64,000 bases of DNA from the NCBI RefSeq assembly GCF_036084755.1, contig NZ_CP107968.1, forward strand, positions 3,168,501 to 3,232,500, in the 5' to 3' direction. This stretch comes from Streptomyces sp. NBC_00370 (GTDB lineage Bacteria > Actinomycetota > Actinomycetes > Streptomycetales > Streptomycetaceae). A program made the translations under genes and the position numbers. Positions 38,361 through 48,349 of the stretch are shown here, in pieces (position 1 is the first letter of the stretch; each line of letters begins with the position of its first letter). The notes under the pieces were generated by a model, which was given only the letters and a program-made list of their open reading frames with translations, had not been told where the DNA came from and did not search any database.

Positions 38361-38948
38361 TCAGAGCGCGGCGGTGCCGATCAGCGCGTTGCGGGTGACC
38401 AGTCCCGCCAGCGCCTCCTCGCCCAGCCCCGCCGTGCCCTCGGGCCTGCGGGGCAGCACCATGTAGCGGGTCTCCGACGTGGAGTCCCAGACCGTGATCT
38501 CCGTGGCGTCGGGGAGCGTCAGCCCGAACTCGCCCAGGACCGCCCGGGGTTCGCGGACCACGCGCGAGCGGTAGGCCTCGCTCTTGTACCAGCTCGGGGA
38601 CGGGCCGAGCAGCCGCAGCGGGTAGCACGAGCACAGCGTGCAGACGATGACGTTGTGGGTGTCGGGGGTGTTCTCGACGACCCGCAGCCGCTGCGGGTTC
38701 ACTCCCCCGGCCGACATGCCGAGTTCGGCGACGGCCGCCGTCCCGTCGGCGAGCAGCCGGGCGCGGAAGGCGTCGTCGGTCCAGGCCCTGGCCACCACCC
38801 GGAAGCCGTTGGCGGGGGAAGCACCGGCCAGGAAGCCGTCGATGACCTCGTCCAGGGCTTCGCCCGAGACGATCCCGCGCTCCTCCAACAGGGTTTCCAT
38901 GCGCCGTACCTGACGGGAGATCAGTGCGTCGTCGTGCGTACCGCTCAC
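38361..38948 (-). CDS. nitrile hydratase alpha / thiocyanate hydrolase gamma-like subunit
   Basis: 195-residue metal-binding subunit. The claw motif VCTLCSCYP has three Cys at 103, 106 and 108 with Ser 107, the cobalt-type sequence. C106 and C108 would be oxidised to sulfinic/sulfenic acids in active enzyme. GTG 38948 overlaps the upstream stop by 4 bases (GTGA). Partner genes upstream encode the two halves of a beta subunit, as in thiocyanate hydrolase (SCNase) and toyocamycin nitrile hydratase (ToyJKL), so nitrile, thiocyanate or a cyano natural product are all possible substrates. No metallochaperone gene is nearby. Confidence 0.88.
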   Translation of the reverse strand: MSGTHDDALISRQVRRMETLLEERGIVSGEALDEVIDGFLAGASPANGFRVVARAWTDDAFRARLLADGTAAVAELGMSAGGVNPQRLRVVENTPDTHNVIVCTLCSCYPLRLLGPSPSWYKSEAYRSRVVREPRAVLGEFGLTLPDATEITVWDSTSETRYMVLPRRPEGTAGLGEEALAGLVTRNALIGTAAL

Positions 38949-39256
38949 TGCGGATCGTCCTCCAGATAGCTCTCGAACAGGTCGAGCACGACGTGGTGTT
39001 CGCCCCGGCCCCACAGCTCGCTCGCCGCGAAGCTCACGGCGTACACCTGCTCCAGCGGCGGGTCCGCGCGCCCCTGGGAGTTGACGTCGGAGAGCGGCGA
39101 CCGGCCCTCCGGCTCGACCACCGTGCCCCGCTTGCCCCGGGCGTAGCGCGGCAGGCGGGTGTGGTGCGGCGGGTCGTGGCGGCTGGTGCGTACGGCCGTA
39201 CCGGGCGGGTAGCGGTCGGGGGTGCCGGCGGGGCCACGGCCGCCCGGGTCACTCAT
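38945..39256 (-). CDS. nitrile hydratase beta C-terminal half (SH3-like barrel)
   Basis: 103-residue protein matching the C-terminal SH3-like barrel of nitrile hydratase beta: YPPGTAVRTSRHDPPHHTRLPRYARGKRG, then YAVSFAASELWG, and ending VLDLFESYLE. It is encoded separately from the N-terminal half. Overlaps its upstream partner by 8 bases (ATGAGTGA) and the alpha gene by 4 bases, so the three subunits are translationally coupled. Equivalent to one of the two small subunits of SCNase. Confidence 0.87.
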   Translation of the reverse strand: MSDPGGRGPAGTPDRYPPGTAVRTSRHDPPHHTRLPRYARGKRGTVVEPEGRSPLSDVNSQGRADPPLEQVYAVSFAASELWGRGEHHVVLDLFESYLEDDPQ

Positions 39257-39530
39257 CGAGTTCCCCGGCCGCGACGACGCCCTTGCGCTCCAGCAGCGTA
39301 CGGATGCCGTAGAACCAGCGCTCGTAGTACGAGGCGGCCAAGTACGCGGCGGGCGGCATGGATTCGACGGCGTCGCGGAACTCGTCGAGGTTGAAGACCT
39401 TTTCGGCGATGAGGGCCCTGTTGAGGGCGAACACCCGCGCCTCCCAGTCCGCGTGGAAGGGTTCGGTGTCGTCGGTGGTGTCGATCGGGCCGAAGCCCTG
39501 CATGCCGCCCACGTCGTTCATCCTGGCCAT
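39249..39530 (-). CDS. nitrile hydratase beta N-terminal half
   Basis: 93-residue protein corresponding to the helical N-terminal part of the nitrile hydratase beta subunit: MNDVGGMQGFGPI near the start, FHADWEARVFALNRALI in the middle, and YYERWFYGIRTLLERKGV near the end. ATG 39530 has AGGGTG 8 bases upstream and is preferred over GTG 39539 and ATG 39521. First gene of the three-subunit operon. A hairpin at 39554 separates it from hppD upstream. Confidence 0.87.
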   Translation of the reverse strand: MARMNDVGGMQGFGPIDTTDDTEPFHADWEARVFALNRALIAEKVFNLDEFRDAVESMPPAAYLAASYYERWFYGIRTLLERKGVVAAGELDE

Positions 39531-39553
39531 GGGTCGCACCCTAATCGACAGCG

Positions 39554-39587
39554 CGGCCCCCCACAGGTCAGTTTCCGTGGGGGGCCG
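39554..39587 (-). terminator. hairpin after hppD
   Basis: Perfect 11-bp stem CGGCCCCCCAC/GTGGGGGGCCG with a 12-base loop, 30 bases after the hppD stop and upstream of the nitrile-hydratase-like operon. Confidence 0.8.
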
Positions 39588-39616
39588 CCGGTGGCCGTTC
39601 GCGAGGGTGGGGCGCG

Positions 39617-41429
<1,813 letters not shown>

Positions 41430-41458
41430 CCGACCGGGCCCCGAGGCGAGGAGAGCGC

Positions 41459-42106
41459 GTGAGCTTCTGGGCGTACCTGGGCAACCGGCACCAGCAGCTG
41501 ATCACCGACGCTCTGCAGCATGTCAGCGCGGTCTTCCAGTGCATGGTCATCGCGACGGCGCTCGGGGTGCTCATCGGGGTGGTCAGCTACCGCAGCCCCT
41601 GGGCGGGCAACCTCGCGATCCTCTCCACCGCCTCCCTGCTCACGATCCCCTCGCTCGCCGCGATCGGTCTGCTGATCCCGCTGGTCGGGCTCGGCGTACC
41701 GCCCACGGTCATCACGCTGACGCTGTACGGGCTGCTGCCCATCGTCCGTAACGCCGTCGTCGGGCTGCGGGGTGTCGATCCGGCGCTGGTGGACGCGGCG
41801 AAGGGCATCGGGATGTCCCGCGCCGCCCGGATGCTCCGGGTGGAACTGCCGCTCGCCTGGCCGCCGATCCTCACCGGGATCAGGGTCTCCACCCAGATGC
41901 TGATGGGGATCGCGGCCATCGCCGCGTACGCGTCGGGCCCCGGCCTCGGCAACGAGATCTTCCGCGGGATCGCCTCGCTGGGCAGCGCCAACGCGATCAA
42001 CCAGGTGCTCGCGGGGACGATCGGGATCGTCATTCTCGCGCTGCTGTTCGACGCCGCGTACATCCTGCTCGGCCGGCTGACCATTCCCAGGGGGATCCGT
42101 GCCTGA
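41459..42106 (+). CDS. osmoprotectant ABC permease (OpuCB/OpuBB-like)
   Basis: 215-residue permease with about six helices. The EAA-type coupling loop VDAAKGIGMSRAARMLRVELPLAWPPI and the domain opening HVSAVFQCMVIATALGVLIG match permeases of the OpuB/OpuC (choline/betaine/carnitine) type. GTG start with GAGGAGAGC upstream. First gene of a tightly overlapping four-gene operon. Confidence 0.88.
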   Translation: MSFWAYLGNRHQQLITDALQHVSAVFQCMVIATALGVLIGVVSYRSPWAGNLAILSTASLLTIPSLAAIGLLIPLVGLGVPPTVITLTLYGLLPIVRNAVVGLRGVDPALVDAAKGIGMSRAARMLRVELPLAWPPILTGIRVSTQMLMGIAAIAAYASGPGLGNEIFRGIASLGSANAINQVLAGTIGIVILALLFDAAYILLGRLTIPRGIRA

Positions 42107-43430
42107 CACGACCGGTTCCGCCTCCGGCCCTTCTGCCTCCACCGGTTCTGCCGCTGGCGGGTCTGCCTCCGGCGGTTCTGCTTCCACCGGTTCTGCTTCC
42201 ACCGGTTCCGCCTCCGGCGGTTCCGAGGCGTCCCGTTCCTCGATGGCCGGCGCCGGGATTCAACTGGACGCCCTCACCAAGCGGTATCCGGGCACCCCCG
42301 AGCCGGCCGTCGACGCCGTCACCATGGACATCAAGCCCGGCGAGACGGTGATCCTGGTCGGCCCCTCGGGGTGCGGCAAGTCCACCACCCTGAAGATGAT
42401 CAACCGGCTGATCGAGCCGACGTCCGGCCGGATCACGATCGGCGACGAGGACGTCACGTCGATCGACCCGGTGAAGCTGCGCCGCAAGGTCGGCTACGCC
42501 ATCCAGTCGTCCGGTCTCTTCCCGCACATGACCGTCGCGGAGAACATCGCCCTCGTACCGAAGATGGTCGGCTGGTCCAAGGCGAAGGTGCGCGCCCGGG
42601 TCGAGGAGATGCTCGATCTGGTCGGGCTCGACGCGCGGGAGTTCCACGGCCGGTATCCGCGCCAGCTCTCCGGCGGCCAGCAGCAGCGGGTCGGGGTGGC
42701 GCGGGCCCTCGCCGCCGATCCGCCGGTGCTGCTGATGGACGAGCCGTTCGGCGCCGTCGACCCGATCACCCGTGACCATCTGCAGGACGAGCTGATCAGG
42801 CTTCAGCACGAGCTGCACAAGACGATCGTGTTCGTCACCCATGACTTCGACGAGGCGATCAAACTCGGCGACCGGATCGCCGTGCTGCGCGAGCATTCGC
42901 ACATCGCGCAGTTCGACACCCCCGAGGCGATCCTCACCAACCCGGCCGACGACTTCGTCTCGGGCTTCGTGGGGGCGGGGGCGGCGCTGAAGCGGCTCAA
43001 TCTGACCCGGGTACGGGAGGTCGGCGTCGCCGAGTTCCCGACGGTGTCGGTCGACGACCCGCTCGAAGCGGTCTCGGCCACGCTGCGCGCCGGACCGCAC
43101 AACGAGCTGCTGATGCTGGACGGGGCGAACCGCCCGTACAAATGGCTGCGGCGCGGCGATCTGGCGCGCGCCAAGGGATCGCTCGCGCGGGCGGGACAGC
43201 TGGTGGGTGACACGGTGACCAGGGACGCGACGTTGCGCGACGCGCTGGAGGCGGTGCTCACCGACAGCGGCGGGCGGGTCGCGGTCACCGGGCGGCGCGG
43301 CGAGTACATCGGCGTCGTGGACATGGAGACGCTGATGGCCTCCGTGCAGGAGATGCTGGAGGCGGACCGCCGCGCCGCCTTCGAGCACCAGCACGAGCAG
43401 CAGGGGCTGGTAGACGGCGGTGTCGGATGA
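42099..43430 (+). CDS. osmoprotectant ABC ATPase (OpuCA-like) with CBS domain region
   Basis: 443 residues from GTG 42099. Residues 1-48 are an almost pure Ser/Gly/Ala/Thr tract; ATG 42243 ([14 protein letters not shown]) is another possible start that would remove it. ATPase core: Walker [10 protein letters not shown], signature [12 protein letters not shown], Walker [14 protein letters not shown]-loop FVTHDFDEA. The last 110 residues are a CBS-pair type region ([32 protein letters not shown]) that in OpuA/OpuC proteins senses ionic strength or cyclic di-AMP. Overlaps its upstream gene by 8 bases and its downstream gene by 4. Confidence 0.9.
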   Translation: MPDTTGSASGPSASTGSAAGGSASGGSASTGSASTGSASGGSEASRSSMAGAGIQLDALTKRYPGTPEPAVDAVTMDIKPGETVILVGPSGCGKSTTLKMINRLIEPTSGRITIGDEDVTSIDPVKLRRKVGYAIQSSGLFPHMTVAENIALVPKMVGWSKAKVRARVEEMLDLVGLDAREFHGRYPRQLSGGQQQRVGVARALAADPPVLLMDEPFGAVDPITRDHLQDELIRLQHELHKTIVFVTHDFDEAIKLGDRIAVLREHSHIAQFDTPEAILTNPADDFVSGFVGAGAALKRLNLTRVREVGVAEFPTVSVDDPLEAVSATLRAGPHNELLMLDGANRPYKWLRRGDLARAKGSLARAGQLVGDTVTRDATLRDALEAVLTDSGGRVAVTGRRGEYIGVVDMETLMASVQEMLEADRRAAFEHQHEQQGLVDGGVG

Positions 43431-44266
43431 GCGCCCCGGCCAAGGTCCCCGAGCGGCCGGAGGGGCCTGAGCGGCCCGAGCGCTTCAACGACGAGGCGGA
43501 GCCGACCGCGTACGTGCCGACGGCGCCGAAGCGGCGGATCACCTGGCAGAAGCTGGTCGCCGTACCGCTGGTGGTCGCTGTCGTGCTGGCGGCGACGATC
43601 CTGTGGATCACCAACATCCAGCTGGACTCCATCGCCGAGAACTCGCTGTCGGGCGGCAACGTCCAGCTGCGGCTGTGGCAGAGCGTCCGGCTCACCGCGA
43701 TCTCCACCTTCTGGGTGCTGCTCATCGCGCTGCCGGTGGGCATCGCGCTGACCCGGCGCAGGCTGACCAAGGCGGCGCCCGCGGTGACGGCCCTCGCCAA
43801 CATCGGCCAGGCGACCCCGGCGATCGGGCTGCTGGCGCTGCTGGTGATCTGGCTGGGCATCGGCCCTTCGACGGCGATCACCGGCATGGTGATCTACGCC
43901 GTGCTGCCGGTGCTCTCCAACACGGTGGCCGGGCTGCGCGCCATCGACCCGGATCTGGTGGAAGCCGCGCGCGGCATCGGCATGTCGGCGGCGGGGACGC
44001 TCGGCCGGGTCGAGCTGCCGCTGGCGGTGCCGCTGATCCTCGCGGGCGTGCGGACGGCGCTGGTGCTGAACGTCGGTACGGCGACGCTGGCGACGTTCGG
44101 CGGTGGCGGCGGCCTCGGTGACCTGATCACGTCCGGGATCCAGACCCAGCGGATGCCGGTCCTGATCATCGGCTCGGTGCTGACGGTGACGCTGGCGCTG
44201 ATCATCGACTGGCTGGCTTCGCTGGTCGAGGTCGTCCTCACCCCGCGCGGCCTGGAGGACGAGTGA
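43427..44266 (+). CDS. osmoprotectant ABC permease (OpuCD/OpuBD-like)
   Basis: 279-residue second permease of the operon. A 45-residue charged Pro/Glu N-terminal extension precedes the six helices. The coupling loop VEAARGIGMSAAGTLGRVELPLAVPLI and the pore-family stretch ANIGQATPAIGLLALLVIWLGIG are clear. ATGA overlap with the ATPase gene. Pairs with the 41459 permease as a heterodimer, as in OpuC. Confidence 0.88.
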   Translation: MSAPAKVPERPEGPERPERFNDEAEPTAYVPTAPKRRITWQKLVAVPLVVAVVLAATILWITNIQLDSIAENSLSGGNVQLRLWQSVRLTAISTFWVLLIALPVGIALTRRRLTKAAPAVTALANIGQATPAIGLLALLVIWLGIGPSTAITGMVIYAVLPVLSNTVAGLRAIDPDLVEAARGIGMSAAGTLGRVELPLAVPLILAGVRTALVLNVGTATLATFGGGGGLGDLITSGIQTQRMPVLIIGSVLTVTLALIIDWLASLVEVVLTPRGLEDE

Positions 44267-45255
44267 TGCGGCGCCGGCTGATCCGGTTCGCCGGGCCGGT
44301 GCTGGCCGGGGCGCTGCTGAGCGGGCCGTTGCTGTCCGGGTGCGGTCTGAAGAGCGGTTCGCCGCTGGTCGACGACGTGGTGCCGGGCAGGCTGGGCATC
44401 GGCCGGCCGCTGAAGGGCGCGTCGCTGACCGTCACGTCGAAGAACTTCAGCGAGAACATCATCCTCGGCGAGATGATCGGCCTGATCTTCAAGGCGGCGG
44501 GCGCCGAGGTACTCGACCGGACGAACCTGCCGGGCTCGATCAGCGCGCGCGAGGCGATCGTGAAGGGCGACGCGGACGCCATGTACGAGTACACGGGCAC
44601 GGCCTGGATCACCTATCTGGGTAACGCGAAGCCCGTCCAGAACCCGCAGAGGCAGTGGGAGGCGGTACGGAACGCCGACGTCGCCCACGGCGTGACCTGG
44701 CTGCCGAAGTCCACGCTGAACAACACCTATTCGCTCGGGATCAGCCAGGCCAACAACAAGAAGTACAAACTCAGGACGCTCTCCCAGGTGGCGGCGCTGG
44801 CGAAGAAGAACCCGTCGGCCGTGACGATCTGTGTGGAGAACGAGTTCGCGGCGCGCGACGACGGCCTGGTCGGCATGGAGAAGGCGTACGGCATGAAGCT
44901 GCCGGCCGGCAACATCAAGAAGATGGACGCCGGAATCATCTACACCCAGGTGTCCAAGGGCGGCTCGTGCCTGCTGGGCGAGGTGTACACGACGGACGGC
45001 CGGATCAAGGCCATGCACCTGGACACCCTGGACGACGACAAGCACTTCTTCCCCATCTACGACGCGGCGCCCGCGCTGCACACGGCCACCTTCAAGAAGC
45101 ACCCGGAGATCGCCCAGCTGCTCGATCCGCTGTCGAAGCGGCTGACGACACCGCTGGCGCAGGAGCTGAACGCGCAGGTGGACGTGGCGGGGCGGGATCC
45201 GCACGACGTGGCGAAGGAGTGGCTGATCAAGGCGGGGTTCATCAAGGCGGGCTGA
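44266..45255 (+). CDS. osmoprotectant-binding lipoprotein (OpuCC/ProX-like)
   Basis: 329-residue substrate-binding lipoprotein. Signal with lipobox PLLSGC, then the OpuBC/OpuCC-type domain beginning LTVTSKNFSENIILGEMIGLIFKAAG; TWITY-like aromatic residues that could form a betaine/choline cage appear in YEYTGTAWITYLG. ATG 44266 overlaps the permease stop by one base (TGATG), with GGAGG 7 bases upstream. Completes the permease-ATPase-permease-binding protein importer. Choline, glycine betaine or ectoine-type solutes are the likely ligands. Confidence 0.9.
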   Translation: MRRRLIRFAGPVLAGALLSGPLLSGCGLKSGSPLVDDVVPGRLGIGRPLKGASLTVTSKNFSENIILGEMIGLIFKAAGAEVLDRTNLPGSISAREAIVKGDADAMYEYTGTAWITYLGNAKPVQNPQRQWEAVRNADVAHGVTWLPKSTLNNTYSLGISQANNKKYKLRTLSQVAALAKKNPSAVTICVENEFAARDDGLVGMEKAYGMKLPAGNIKKMDAGIIYTQVSKGGSCLLGEVYTTDGRIKAMHLDTLDDDKHFFPIYDAAPALHTATFKKHPEIAQLLDPLSKRLTTPLAQELNAQVDVAGRDPHDVAKEWLIKAGFIKAG

Positions 45256-45295
45256 GCCGAACGGGTGAGCCGAACGGGTGAGCCGGGGAAAGTTA

Positions 45296-45347
45296 CAAAG
45301 AATCTCTGCAAAGAATCCTTGCAATGATGTCTTTGCAACTCTACTGT
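45296..45347 (+). promoter_or_regulatory. autoregulatory-looking promoter/operator of the ArsR gene
   Basis: Direct repeat CAAAGAATC at 45296 and 45309 (13-base period), plus inverted repeat TGCAAAGA (45307) / TCTTTGCA (45330). They overlap a good promoter: -35 TTGCAA at 45319, 17-base spacer, -10 TACTGT at 45342. The -10 ends 6 bases before the ArsR ATG (45354), so the message is probably leaderless. Regulator binding here would block its own promoter. Confidence 0.65.
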
Positions 45348-45353
45348 TGAGCC

Positions 45354-45989
45354 ATGCCCGACGACAGCACCCCCGCCGACAGTCCCGACGACGACAGCGC
45401 CCGCCCCGACAGCACGCAGGAGCCCGAGCTGCACAAGCTGGATCCGCGCTCCCTGCGGGGCCTCGCCCACCCGCTGCGGATGCGCATGCTCACCAGCCTG
45501 CGCCACAACGGATCGGCGACCGCCTCCCAACTGGCCGAGGAAATGGGCGAGTCCAGCGGATCCACCAGCTACCACCTGCGCCAGCTCGCCGCCCACGGCT
45601 TCGTAGAGGACGATCCGGAGCGCGGCAAGGGCAGGGAGCGCTGGTGGAAGGCGGCCCACAGCGGCGTCATGGTCGACGCCGCGCTGTACCAGAACCCGAG
45701 CCCCGAGGTGCGCGGCGCCCTGGACGTGCTCGTCCATTCGGTCGCCACCATGCACGGCCAGGAGATCGGCACCTTCCTCGGCACCCGGCACGACTGGTCC
45801 GAGGAGTGGTCCAGCAAGGCCGATCTCAGCGACTTCACCCTGCGCATGACGCCCGGACTCCTGGGCGAGCTGGACGGCAAGATCCACGCGCTCATCGACA
45901 GCTACCGCGACCGCGCCCTGCGGGAAGCGGACGAGAACACCGCGCAGGTCCGCCTCCACGTGCACGCCTTTCCGCTGAAGAAGAACTGA
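45354..45989 (+). CDS. ArsR-family winged-helix transcriptional regulator
   Basis: 211-residue regulator. Acidic N-terminal 35 residues, then the wHTH: LRGLAHPLRMRMLTSLRHNGSATASQLAEEMGESSGSTSYHLRQLAAHGFVEDD, followed by an effector/dimerisation region with GREIGTFLGTRHDW-like helices. No ArsR metal-binding Cys pair is seen, so it is a non-metal member of the HTH_20 type. Probably leaderless and self-repressed. Followed by a small gene and an MFS exporter on the same strand, so it likely controls efflux. Confidence 0.88.
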   Translation: MPDDSTPADSPDDDSARPDSTQEPELHKLDPRSLRGLAHPLRMRMLTSLRHNGSATASQLAEEMGESSGSTSYHLRQLAAHGFVEDDPERGKGRERWWKAAHSGVMVDAALYQNPSPEVRGALDVLVHSVATMHGQEIGTFLGTRHDWSEEWSSKADLSDFTLRMTPGLLGELDGKIHALIDSYRDRALREADENTAQVRLHVHAFPLKKN

Positions 45990-46002
45990 AGGGACCACCG
46001 CC

Positions 46003-46212
46003 ATGAATCCGCACACCACACTCCAGCTGCACGCCGTACGCTCCGCCGAACTGCGCGCCGATGCCGCCGCGTACGCCACGTACCGCCAGGTGGTCGGCGA
46101 CCGGCAGCCGGCCCGGCTGATCCGCCCCCGACTGGGCTGGGCGCTGGTCGAGTTGGGGCTGCGCCTCGTCAACAACCCGGGAGCGGCGAGCCAGTTGGTC
46201 CGAACGGCATGA
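46003..46212 (+). CDS. small hypothetical protein between ArsR and MFS genes
   Basis: 69-residue protein with a GAAGGGACCACCGCC ribosome site before ATG 46003. It is helical and basic (RAELRADAAAYATYRQVV, then RLGWALVELGLRLV). No family recognised. The stop overlaps the MFS start by 4 bases (ATGA), so it belongs to the regulator-exporter operon. Confidence 0.7.
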   Translation: MNPHTTLQLHAVRSAELRADAAAYATYRQVVGDRQPARLIRPRLGWALVELGLRLVNNPGAASQLVRTA

Positions 46213-47597
46213 GCGCGCCGGGGGGACGCGAAACTGAGCCGAGGGCGTCACGCGTACCGCTGACCACGGTGCTGGGCGCCAACGCCGTCTCCGCCGCGGG
46301 TACCGCGGTGAGCGCGGTCGGCATTCCCTGGTTCGTCCTGCAGACCACCGGCAGCGCGGGCCGCGCGGGCGTCGTGGCCTTCTGCGCCACCCTCCCGATC
46401 GTCGTCTCCGCGGTGATCGGCGGCCCGGTGATCGACCGCATCGGACGGCGGCGGGTCTCGATCGGTACGGACGCGATCTGCGCCGTCGCCGTGGCGGCCG
46501 TACCGCTGCTCCACCGGGCCGGGATGCTGCCGTTCTGGGCGCTGTGCGCGCTGGTCGGCATCGTCGGCCTGGTCCACACACCGGGCAAGACCGCCCGCTA
46601 TGTGCTCGTGCCCGACCTGGCGGCCCACGCCGGCACCACACTCCCCCGCGCCGCCAGCCTCTTCGACGCCGTCGAGCGCGGGGCCCGGATGATCGGCGCG
46701 GCCGTGGCCGGTGTGCTGATCGCGGTCCTGGGCGCGCAGTGGGCGCTGCTCGTCGACGCCGCGTCCTTCGGCGTCTCGGCGCTGCTGGTCGCCGCCGGGC
46801 TACGGGGGATACGTTCCGCCGAACCCGTCAAAGCCGCCGCACCGGTCTCGTTGCGGACGTACGGCACCGAACTGCGCGAGGGCTACGCCTACTTGCTCAA
46901 GGCACGGCTGCTGCTGGCCGTCGTCCTGATGGTGATGGTGATGAACGGCCTCGACCAGGGCTGGGTCGCCGTACTGCTGCCCGTCCACGCCGAGCAGGAT
47001 CTCGGCGGCCCGACGGCGCTCGGTGTCGTCTCGGCGGTGTGGGGCGCGGGCGGACTGCTCGGGGCGCTGCTGTACGGGGCGTTCGGGCACCGCTTCTCGC
47101 GCTACGCGGTCTTCGCGGTGTGCGTGGTGCTGTGCGGCGCGCCCCGGTACGCGACGGCCGGTCTCACGGACTCCACGATCGCACTGGCCGTCACGATGGG
47201 CGCCGCCGGTCTGGCCGCGGGGGCGCTGAACCCGATCCTGACGACCGTGACGTACGAGCGGGTGCCGCAGGCGCTGCGCAGCCGGGTGTCGGGCGCGCTG
47301 ACGGCGGGCGGCGAGCTGACCATGCCGCTCGGCGGCCTCACGGCGGGGCTGTTGGTCTCGGGCGCCGGGCTCGGTCCGGCACTGCTGGTGATGGGCGGCG
47401 CGTATCTGCTGGCGACCCTGAGCCCGCTGGTGTTCCCGGTGTGGCGCGGCCTCGGCGGGCGCGGCAGCGGCGACGGTCCGACCGGCGCCACCGAGAACGG
47501 CGACGGCAGGGGCGGCGACGCCGAGGTCAGCAGCTCGGGACGTGCGCTCCCCGGCCGAGCGCCCGCAGCGCGGACACCGCGCCCTTCAGCGTCGTGA
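46209..47597 (+). CDS. MFS transporter (drug-exporter type)
   Basis: 462-residue, 12-helix MFS protein. Loop 2-3 motif IDRIGRRRVSIG, LGANAVSAAGTAVSAVGIPW as helix 1, and the central loop with EGYAYLLKARLL, like macrolide-type (MefA-like) exporters. GTG/ATG choice: ATG 46209 in the ATGA overlap. The disordered C-terminal tail of about 60 residues runs into an antisense overlap of 71 bases with the Lon-fold protease gene. Controlled most likely by the ArsR regulator two genes upstream. Confidence 0.85.
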   Translation: MSAPGGRETEPRASRVPLTTVLGANAVSAAGTAVSAVGIPWFVLQTTGSAGRAGVVAFCATLPIVVSAVIGGPVIDRIGRRRVSIGTDAICAVAVAAVPLLHRAGMLPFWALCALVGIVGLVHTPGKTARYVLVPDLAAHAGTTLPRAASLFDAVERGARMIGAAVAGVLIAVLGAQWALLVDAASFGVSALLVAAGLRGIRSAEPVKAAAPVSLRTYGTELREGYAYLLKARLLLAVVLMVMVMNGLDQGWVAVLLPVHAEQDLGGPTALGVVSAVWGAGGLLGALLYGAFGHRFSRYAVFAVCVVLCGAPRYATAGLTDSTIALAVTMGAAGLAAGALNPILTTVTYERVPQALRSRVSGALTAGGELTMPLGGLTAGLLVSGAGLGPALLVMGGAYLLATLSPLVFPVWRGLGGRGSGDGPTGATENGDGRGGDAEVSSSGRALPGRAPAARTPRPSAS

Positions 47598-48315
47598 CGG
47601 GGATCAGCCGCATTCCCTTCGGCAGCTCGGAGCCCGCTTCCCCGCACTCCGCCTTCGGGACGACGAAGACCGTCGCCCCGTCGCGGGACGCCGCCTGAGT
47701 CTTCAGGGAGACACCGCCGACCGCGCCGACCCTGCCGGAGCTGTCGATCGTGCCCGTACCGGCGATGGTGCGGCCGCCGGTCAGATCGCCGCCCGAGCCG
47801 TTGCCGTCGAGCTTGTCGACGATGCCGAGGGCGAAGAGCAGTCCGGCGCTGGGGCCGCCGACATCGGCGAGATGGAGGCTGATGTCGACGCTCTTCGGGC
47901 TCCGGCCGAGATAGCCGAGCGCCGCGTCGACCGCGTCGTTCTGCGACTCGACCATGTCGTTGGTGTTGTGCTTCAGGATCTGCTTGTCCGACTGGCCCGC
48001 CGGATAGACGGAGTCGCGCGGCAGCACGGCGCGGTCCGTACGGAACCAGCCGTCGAGCACGTCTCCGAAGTCGACGTCCTCCGAGGGCCCGGTCGCCACG
48101 ATCGTCGTCATCCGCAGCTGCCCCTTGGTCTTACGGGTGGGCGACTTCGTGATCGTGATGACCTGCTGCCCCTTGTCCGCGCCGAGCACGTCGGCGGTCA
48201 GCCCGGGTCCCGCCACGGCGTACGGCAGCGGCGCGAGACCGACGACGACGAGCAGCGCGGCGACCGGGAGGGCACACAGGGTGAGGCCGAGGGGGCGCGA
48301 GAGACGAGAGAACAC
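47527..48315 (-). CDS. membrane-anchored Lon-fold (S16) serine protease
   Basis: 262-residue protein. One N-terminal helix (LTLCALPVAALLVVVGLAPL), then an extracellular region and a C-terminal Lon-type domain with a Ser-Lys dyad: S156 in DVGGPSAGLLFALGIVD and K205 in GAVGGVSLKTQAA. This is the layout of SepM/YlbL-type surface proteases, but the PDZ domain usual between helix and protease is not visible. C-terminal 24 codons overlap the convergent MFS gene. Confidence 0.85.
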   Translation of the reverse strand: MFSRLSRPLGLTLCALPVAALLVVVGLAPLPYAVAGPGLTADVLGADKGQQVITITKSPTRKTKGQLRMTTIVATGPSEDVDFGDVLDGWFRTDRAVLPRDSVYPAGQSDKQILKHNTNDMVESQNDAVDAALGYLGRSPKSVDISLHLADVGGPSAGLLFALGIVDKLDGNGSGGDLTGGRTIAGTGTIDSSGRVGAVGGVSLKTQAASRDGATVFVVPKAECGEAGSELPKGMRLIPVTTLKGAVSALRALGRGAHVPSC

Positions 48316-48349
48316 GGTGCCAATCTATCGGCCGCCGCCGGTCCCCCGA

